From contig CM033738.1 in NCBI GenBank assembly GCA_019671005.1, positions 16,766,202 to 16,830,201 on the forward strand: DNA of 64,000 nucleotides, in the 5' to 3' direction. Source of the DNA: Hibiscus mutabilis. Lineage: Eukaryota > Streptophyta > Magnoliopsida > Malvales > Malvaceae. Position numbers and translations under genes: made by a program. Positions 58,803-64,000 of the stretch are shown here, one piece after another (the first letter of the stretch is position 1; each line of letters opens with the position of its first letter). The notes beneath the pieces are model-generated. The model saw only the letters and a program-made list of their open reading frames with translations, was not told the DNA's origin and made no database searches.

Positions 58803-61800
58803 CAAGGCCCGTCTATTTGTAGGAGCAACGTGAGCATGGGCTCTGGGCCCCTCTTGGAGGGCCCCACTTAAAAAACAAAAATTCGAAATAAAAAAAGTTG
58901 GTTTTTTTAATTTCCTGAGAAAGCAAAAGCAAATAAGGAGTAGCAGTTGAGTGCTAAGAACACGCCAAGTCTTAATTCTCAAAGGGCCCACTTTTTAAAA
59001 AATTTTGAAAAGAAAAAAAAGAAAAAGTTGCTTTCACTTGGTGTAGAAACCGAAGCATTAACCTGCAACTTTTTAGTAATTGTTCTTCTTATCTTCTTCA
59101 AATTGCAAGTCTCCAAGTCCCAAAATTCTCACCATTTTTAACCTTTTCTCTCACTTTAGTTGTCAAGATCTCAATTTCTTCTCCCCAAAATTGACTCTCA
59201 AACATCTTCAGTAACGTTAATTTTTTTCTGTATATTCTCCTTAATCATACCCACAAACATGCCAACAAAAAATATCTTGCCCTTCTTTCTCTCATCTCAT
59301 GTTGTCAGTGTAATTTTGGTACAATCATTGAAATTGTACTCGAAAATTCGAATTATTATTGCAACTATATTAGGAGCATAATTCCAATAATATCAACTGC
59401 AAATTTCAGCAAAAGGGCAAATTAATGTTCAGTTAAAGCAGAAAAGATTGTGGCTTTTAGCACAATTCTTCTACACCGACACTAGCAGTCTAGCACCATC
59501 ATCATTCACCAATTCATAATTTCAATCACAAGATCATGTTGTATTGCTCCTACTCTTACCCTTAATTAATCAAACTAGAATTCTATTATTTATATGGGTG
59601 CTTAATTAATCAAATCAGAATCCTTTTTTCCCGTGTGCTTAATTAATCAGTTAGAATCCTTTTTTTTCGCGTGCTATATTCTATCAATTGATTGTTTTGG
59701 CTAAAGTTGTATGACTTGATTCAATTTATGTTTACTAGTTTGATTGGATTTTTTCCCCTGTAGTTCCTTTTTTTTAAAAAAAAATATTATGAAGCATAAG
59801 AGAAAATATGAGTCAGGTTGTGAAAAGCGTAAAAAGAAAAAACAGAAAGAAGTATTGGCTCAATCTCAAAAAGGAGCTATTGCTAAATTCTTTGCTAAAA
59901 TTCCTTATTTGTCTACTAATAATGAAAATGTTGTTGATGTTGGTGGTTCTAATGCTAATGATGTCGATCATAATAACGCTACAAATGATGATAATGTTCA
60001 TTTAGATGATGAATTTACAAATGATGATGTGGATGTGAATGTCAATGATGCCTCATGTGATAATGTTAATGAGCATGTTGATTATGCTAATTTTACCAAT
60101 TCAATTGGGGTACTCAAAATAACGATGATGATGTTTGTGAGAATATTGGAATCAAATACCGTCAAATGTTTTTCATATGCCTGACATGTATGATCCTAGT
60201 AATTGGGATCACTTAGAATCTTCATTGATTGATATTTTGGCGGTAAAAGGCCCAAAAGGGACTTGTCTATTGAGAATGGTGATCTTGATAAAACAGGAAG
60301 ATATTTTTCTGCCTCATTCTACACTAGAATTTTACCTAATGGGGAGAAATGTGATAGGGATTGGCTAGTATATTCAAAAGAACTTGATAAAGTGTTTTGT
60401 TTTTGTTGTAAATTATTTAAAAAGAAAGGGGTTGGTAGAGGCAAAATAGCAAATTAGGGTTTTAATGATTGGGCACATCTTTGTGTTAGAATTAGGGAGC
60501 ATGACTAAGGCTTCAAAAGAACAAAACTATTGACAAAATAGCTCAAAGGCAACTACAAAAAGAGAAAGAGCATTGGAAATATGGCTTACTAAGAATTAGT
60601 TCGATTGTGAAGTTTCTTGGAAAGCATAGTTTACCATTTCGTGGTACTAATGAGAAATTGTATCAAAGTAGCAATGGGAACTTTTTGGGATTGATTGAAA
60701 TGCTAACTGAATTTGATCCTATTATGCAATAGCATGTTCGTCGCATTACTAATGATGAGATACATGTCCATTATCTTGGTCACAACATTCAGAATGAGTT
60801 GATTCTTTTGCTTGCAAATGCAATTAAGTCTGAAATTGTTAAGAAAATAAAAGAGGCTAAGTATTTTTCTCTAATACTTGATTGTACCCCTGACGTTATC
60901 CACCAAGAGCAAATGTCTATAATTTTGAGATATGTGGATGTTTCTTCTAGTTGTGTTAGAGTAGAGGAGTTCTTTTTAGGATTTCTAAATGTGCATGACA
61001 CCACTGGACATGGACTTTTTAAAGTTTTATTAAATGAATTGAAGGTTCTTGAACTTGATGCAGATGATGTGCGTGGTCAAAGTTATGGTAATGGATCAAA
61101 CATGAAAGGAGAAAAACAAGGAGTGCAAAGGAAACTTTTAGATATCAATCCTAGAGCGTTTTACACTCCTTGTGGTGCCCATAGACTTAATTTAATGTTG
61201 TGTGACATGGCCAATAATTCTAAAAAAGCTAGGGACTTTTTTGGTGTAATACAACGTATTTACACAATATTTGCAAAATCCACAAATAGATGGGAGATTC
61301 TAATGAAGAATGTGAAAGAATTAACACCTAAACCGATGTCTTCTACTCGTTGGGAGAGTCGTGTTGAGAGTGTAAGAGCAATAAAATTGCAAATTTCAGA
61401 TTTTAGAGAAGCTTTGCTTGAAGTTGCTGAAAGTGACAATGATGATTCCATTAGAAGTGAAGCTAAGTCTTTAGCCAATAATGAGCTTGGTGATTTTGAG
61501 TTTATAGTTTCTATTGTTATTTGGTATGAGTTGTTATATACAGTTAACTTAGTTAGCAAAAAAATGCAGTCAAAAGATATGCTTGTTGATGTTGCCATTG
61601 ATGATGTGAAGAAATTGATTTCCTTTTTTTAAAGAGTATAGAGAAAATGGTTTTTCTAATGCTCTTGAAGTTGCTAAAAAAATTGCAAATGATATGGATG
61701 TTGATCCAATTTTTCCTCAAAAGCGTCAAATCAAAAGAAAAAGGCATTTTGACGAGAATTTAGATGATGAGATTGCACAAAGTGCGGAGGAGTCTTTTAG

Positions 61801-62511
61801 AATTATTATTTTTAATTGTATTATTGATCAAGCAATTGTCTCACTTGACAAGAGGTTTGAACAATATGAGCAATATAAAAATTTATTTGGTTTTCTATTT
61901 TCTTCTGACAAGTTGCTCTCATTAGATAATTCAAGTTTAAAGTTTTGTTGTAGTCATTTGGAAGAAGCACTTAAGAATGGTAATAAATGTGATATTCATG
62001 AGTGTGACTTATATGTGGAGTTGAAGTTGCTCCAACAATTTTTACCAAAAGAAAAGTTGGGAGCACTTAAAATTTTAAAGATAATGAAACGTGTCGATTG
62101 TTTTCCCAATGCTCTTATCACTTACAAGATATTGTTGACTATCCCCGTGACAGTTGCAAGTGCCGAAAGAAGTTTTTCAAAGTTGAAGTTACTCAAGTCT
62201 TACTTGCGTAGTTCTATGTCTCAAGATAGGCTTAATGGATTAGCTTTGGTGGTAATCGAAAATGAGGTTTGGATAAAATAGCTTGTGATGATTTGATCGA
62301 TGATTTTGCTTCAAGAAATGCTTTAAGGACGAGACTGTTCAAGTGAATAATATTTAAGTTGTAACTTTGGTGAACTTTTTGTTATATAGAAGTTTTGTGG
62401 ATTGTTTTATGATCGTTTAGTTTTAAATTGATGAAATATTTACTCCTCCGTTACTTAGGGGCCCCTTTTCTAATTTTCACTCCGGGCCCCGAAAATGGCC
62501 GAGACGGTCAT
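58803..62511 (+). mobile_element. hAT transposon, near full length, inactive
   Basis: gatcttaa flanks both sides perfectly (58795-58802 and 62512-62519), the 8-base target duplication typical of hAT elements. The ends are caaggcccgtct and, in inverse, atgaccgtctcgg, a short imperfect inverted repeat. Both subterminal regions are rich in gggcccc (58845-58862, 62459-62492). The interior holds a broken transposase with a TTF zinc finger, DUF4371 and a dimerisation domain. Confidence 0.9.
59789..62281 (+). pseudogene. hAT transposase (TTF zinc finger type)
   Basis: The ATG at 59789 starts MKHKRKYESGCEKRKKKKQK, a basic leader, then an aspartate/asparagine-rich stretch. The TTF zinc finger (FYTRILPNGEKCDRDWLVYS, VFCFCCKLF) is in the frame of 60263 and is cut by a stop at 60455-60457. 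Further stops lie near 60506 and at 60729-60731. The catalytic region at 60799-61632 keeps the first aspartate (SLILDCTPD, codon 60880). The second conserved site reads RGQSYGNGSNM, with glycine (61087-61089) where relatives have aspartate. A frameshift near a T run at 61625 precedes the dimerisation domain (LLTIPVTVASAERSFSKLKL), which ends at 62281. It cannot be active. Confidence 0.9.
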
Positions 62512-62519
62512 GATCTTAA

Positions 62520-62830
62520 CCCTATATATACCGATTTAAAAAATATGTCATGTATGAAAAAATATGAAGAACTATATATGCATATCTTATATAATTCGAA
62601 AAAGTCGTTTAAATTAGAATCAGGCCGCACTATAACATGATAAATAATTATAATTAAATTTGTATAGGAACTCAGAAATTCGACTTAACTCGAATTTTAT
62701 AAACTCGAATCAAATAAAAAAATTAAATAAAATTTGAATTGCAAAAATCTGACACATCAACTCGAATAACTTGAAATTTTTTTACTCGACTCAACTTGAT
62801 TGAACTCTCAAACCTAATTAGATTATCGCT
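62520..62830. repeat. Older 'actcgactcgac' repeat, right half
   Basis: attcgacttaactcgaattt, ataaactcgaatc and tttttactcgactcaacttg continue the repeat interrupted at 58590. Confidence 0.55.
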
Positions 62831-63249
62831 TGTAAAAAAAAAATCATTGTCAACATAAACTTAAATGATAGAATTTTGCAAACACTTCTCTCGAGTGGTG
62901 ATTAAGACTTCCTTGTTGATAGAGGTGGATCGTTATGAGTACCACGGGGTCCTGACCCCCAAAGTTTCAAAATTTAATATTAGCCCTTTGAAAATTTAAA
63001 AGTTTTAATTTGGCTCCTATAAGATTTAGAAATTATTATTTTGTTTTAAAATTTTTGAATATTTTAAATTAAATCCCCTTCTAAAATTTTTAAAATCTCT
63101 CGTTAAATCTCAAAATTTTTAAAATTTTAGTTAAACATATTAAAAATATTTCAAAAGTCTATTAACTTGAAAAATATGTTTGAAATTTTTTCAAAGAGTT
63201 TTTGGCATGCTTAAAATGATTTTAAATAGCCAAAATATAAAAAAAAACA
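62831..63249. other. AT-rich DNA with a common plant-repeat texture
   Basis: ggggtcctgacccccaaagt followed by phrases ending aaaattttaaaa is a style often seen in decayed plant repeats. No boundaries or gene. Confidence 0.35.
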
Positions 63250-64000
63250 TGCCCTGTGTACCGATATACTCTTTAGTGTATCGATACCCAGTCAGTTGTA
63301 CTGGTACAATTGAGCTGTGTACCAATACGCCCTTTTAATCCCCAAGAAGTTAGATTTTCAGTAGCCAAAAACCATACCAGTACAAGCTTGGCCGTACCGA
63401 TACGCGAGGAAGTGTACCGATACATTTGCATAGTGTACTGATATAAATGCCCAACGGCTCTTTCTTCCTTGAGGTAGGTACCGATATGCTGACCTGTGTA
63501 CTGATGCCCCAACGGCTCCAAATCAACCCCAACAGCTAGTAACGACCACAAACTCCTTAGAGGGTTTAAAAGACCCCTCCAAGTATCCATAGAAGAACAA
63601 GAAATCAACTACCAACATTCAATGATAGAGAAAGAGTTTTAGTTCTCAATTTTGTCATACTTCTTTGTAAAACACACTTGTGAGCTTAATTGTTATATTT
63701 GCTCAAGTGTTAGAATTTGGGTGAGTGCTTAAATTGCAAACACACTTGCCTTGAGAGGTTTTCCTTGTTTGCCAATTTGTTTTCTCATTGTAAGAGGGTG
63801 TTTTCAAGACTTTGGGGGTATAAGTCTTGGTTGTAAGGGTTATTTTCTTGAGCCAGGAAAAAGGAAAGACAAATTAGTAAATTTGTGAAAAAAATCCTTA
63901 GTGTGGATAGCTAAGGTAGTGGATGTAGACTTTAGTAAGAAAGTCGAACCACTATAAATCATCGTGTCATATTTTTATTGCTTACCTTTCATCCACCAAA
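63250..64000 (+). mobile_element. Copia-type (SIRE/Maximus-like) LTR, cut by the window end
   Basis: The right end (gtggatgtagactttagtaa, gtcgaaccactataaatcat, then cgtgtc and a T-rich tail) resembles the end of SIRE/Maximus LTRs. A candidate TATA box (gggtttaaaaga) is near 63563. The fourth motif array lies at 63256-63506. The element body would lie beyond 64000. Assignment rests on end similarity only. Confidence 0.5.
63256..63506. repeat. GTAYCGRTAC motif array, copy 4
   Basis: Variants gtaccgatac, gtatcgatac, gtactggtac, gtaccaatac and gtactgatat occur about ten times within 250 bases, ending about 60 bases before the candidate TATA box at 63563. Confidence 0.8.

Noticed and set aside
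58779..58991. 70-codon minus-strand frame at the left end of the hAT element
   Set aside because: It spans the transposon terminus and target duplication and has no family resemblance.

Overview
The window is nuclear DNA of a flowering plant, almost certainly a eudicot. It is AT-rich and gene-poor, carries plant-type LTR retrotransposons and an L1-type LINE with a C-terminal RNase H domain, and has two recognisable host genes of plant families: a 2-oxoglutarate/Fe(II) dioxygenase and a plastid NCS1 nucleobase transporter. The species cannot be fixed from the sequence alone. No rRNA gene, tRNA gene or CRISPR array was recognised.

Left third (1-15084). A diverged LTR-like stretch with an array of GTAYCGRTAC motifs is followed by the broken 3' end of a Ty1/copia element. 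Then comes a nearly complete but dead Ty3/gypsy chromovirus of 9.8 kb (2427-12210, two 2.47-kb LTRs). It sits inside an older degenerate 'acccgaacc' repeat whose other half reappears at 12211. A 1.1-kb foldback element lies at 13386-14486.

Middle (15085-39345) is one nested structure. An old L1-type LINE in minus orientation was split twice. A 2.1-kb gag-only LTR element (15527-17628, CTTA direct repeat) sits in its RNase H domain. An 18-kb gypsy-type element (19318-37406, perfect ACGAA direct repeat) sits in its reverse transcriptase domain. The 18-kb element was itself hit inside gag by a 9.4-kb gag-only element (24019-33456) that carries a private minisatellite. None of the three LTR elements shows a polymerase gene, so all look non-autonomous.

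Right third (39346-64000) holds the host genes and most of the small repeats. A three-exon 2OG dioxygenase gene (42256-43547, minus) looks intact and has a TATA box. A plastid nucleobase transporter gene (51761-53413, minus) has two frame-breaking lesions. Many MITE-like inverted repeats (about 0.2-0.9 kb) surround them. One foldback structure (56303-57722) carries a frameshifted piece of an ELO-type fatty-acid elongase gene. A hAT transposon with a perfect 8-bp target duplication (58803-62511) carries a dead transposase. The window ends inside a copia-type LTR (63250-64000).

The most unusual signal is the near-palindromic GTAYCGRTAC motif. It forms irregular arrays in four places, belonging to at least two LTR families that are otherwise unlike. 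In the three copies that can be oriented the array lies just upstream of a candidate TATA box, which suggests an LTR enhancer shared between families.
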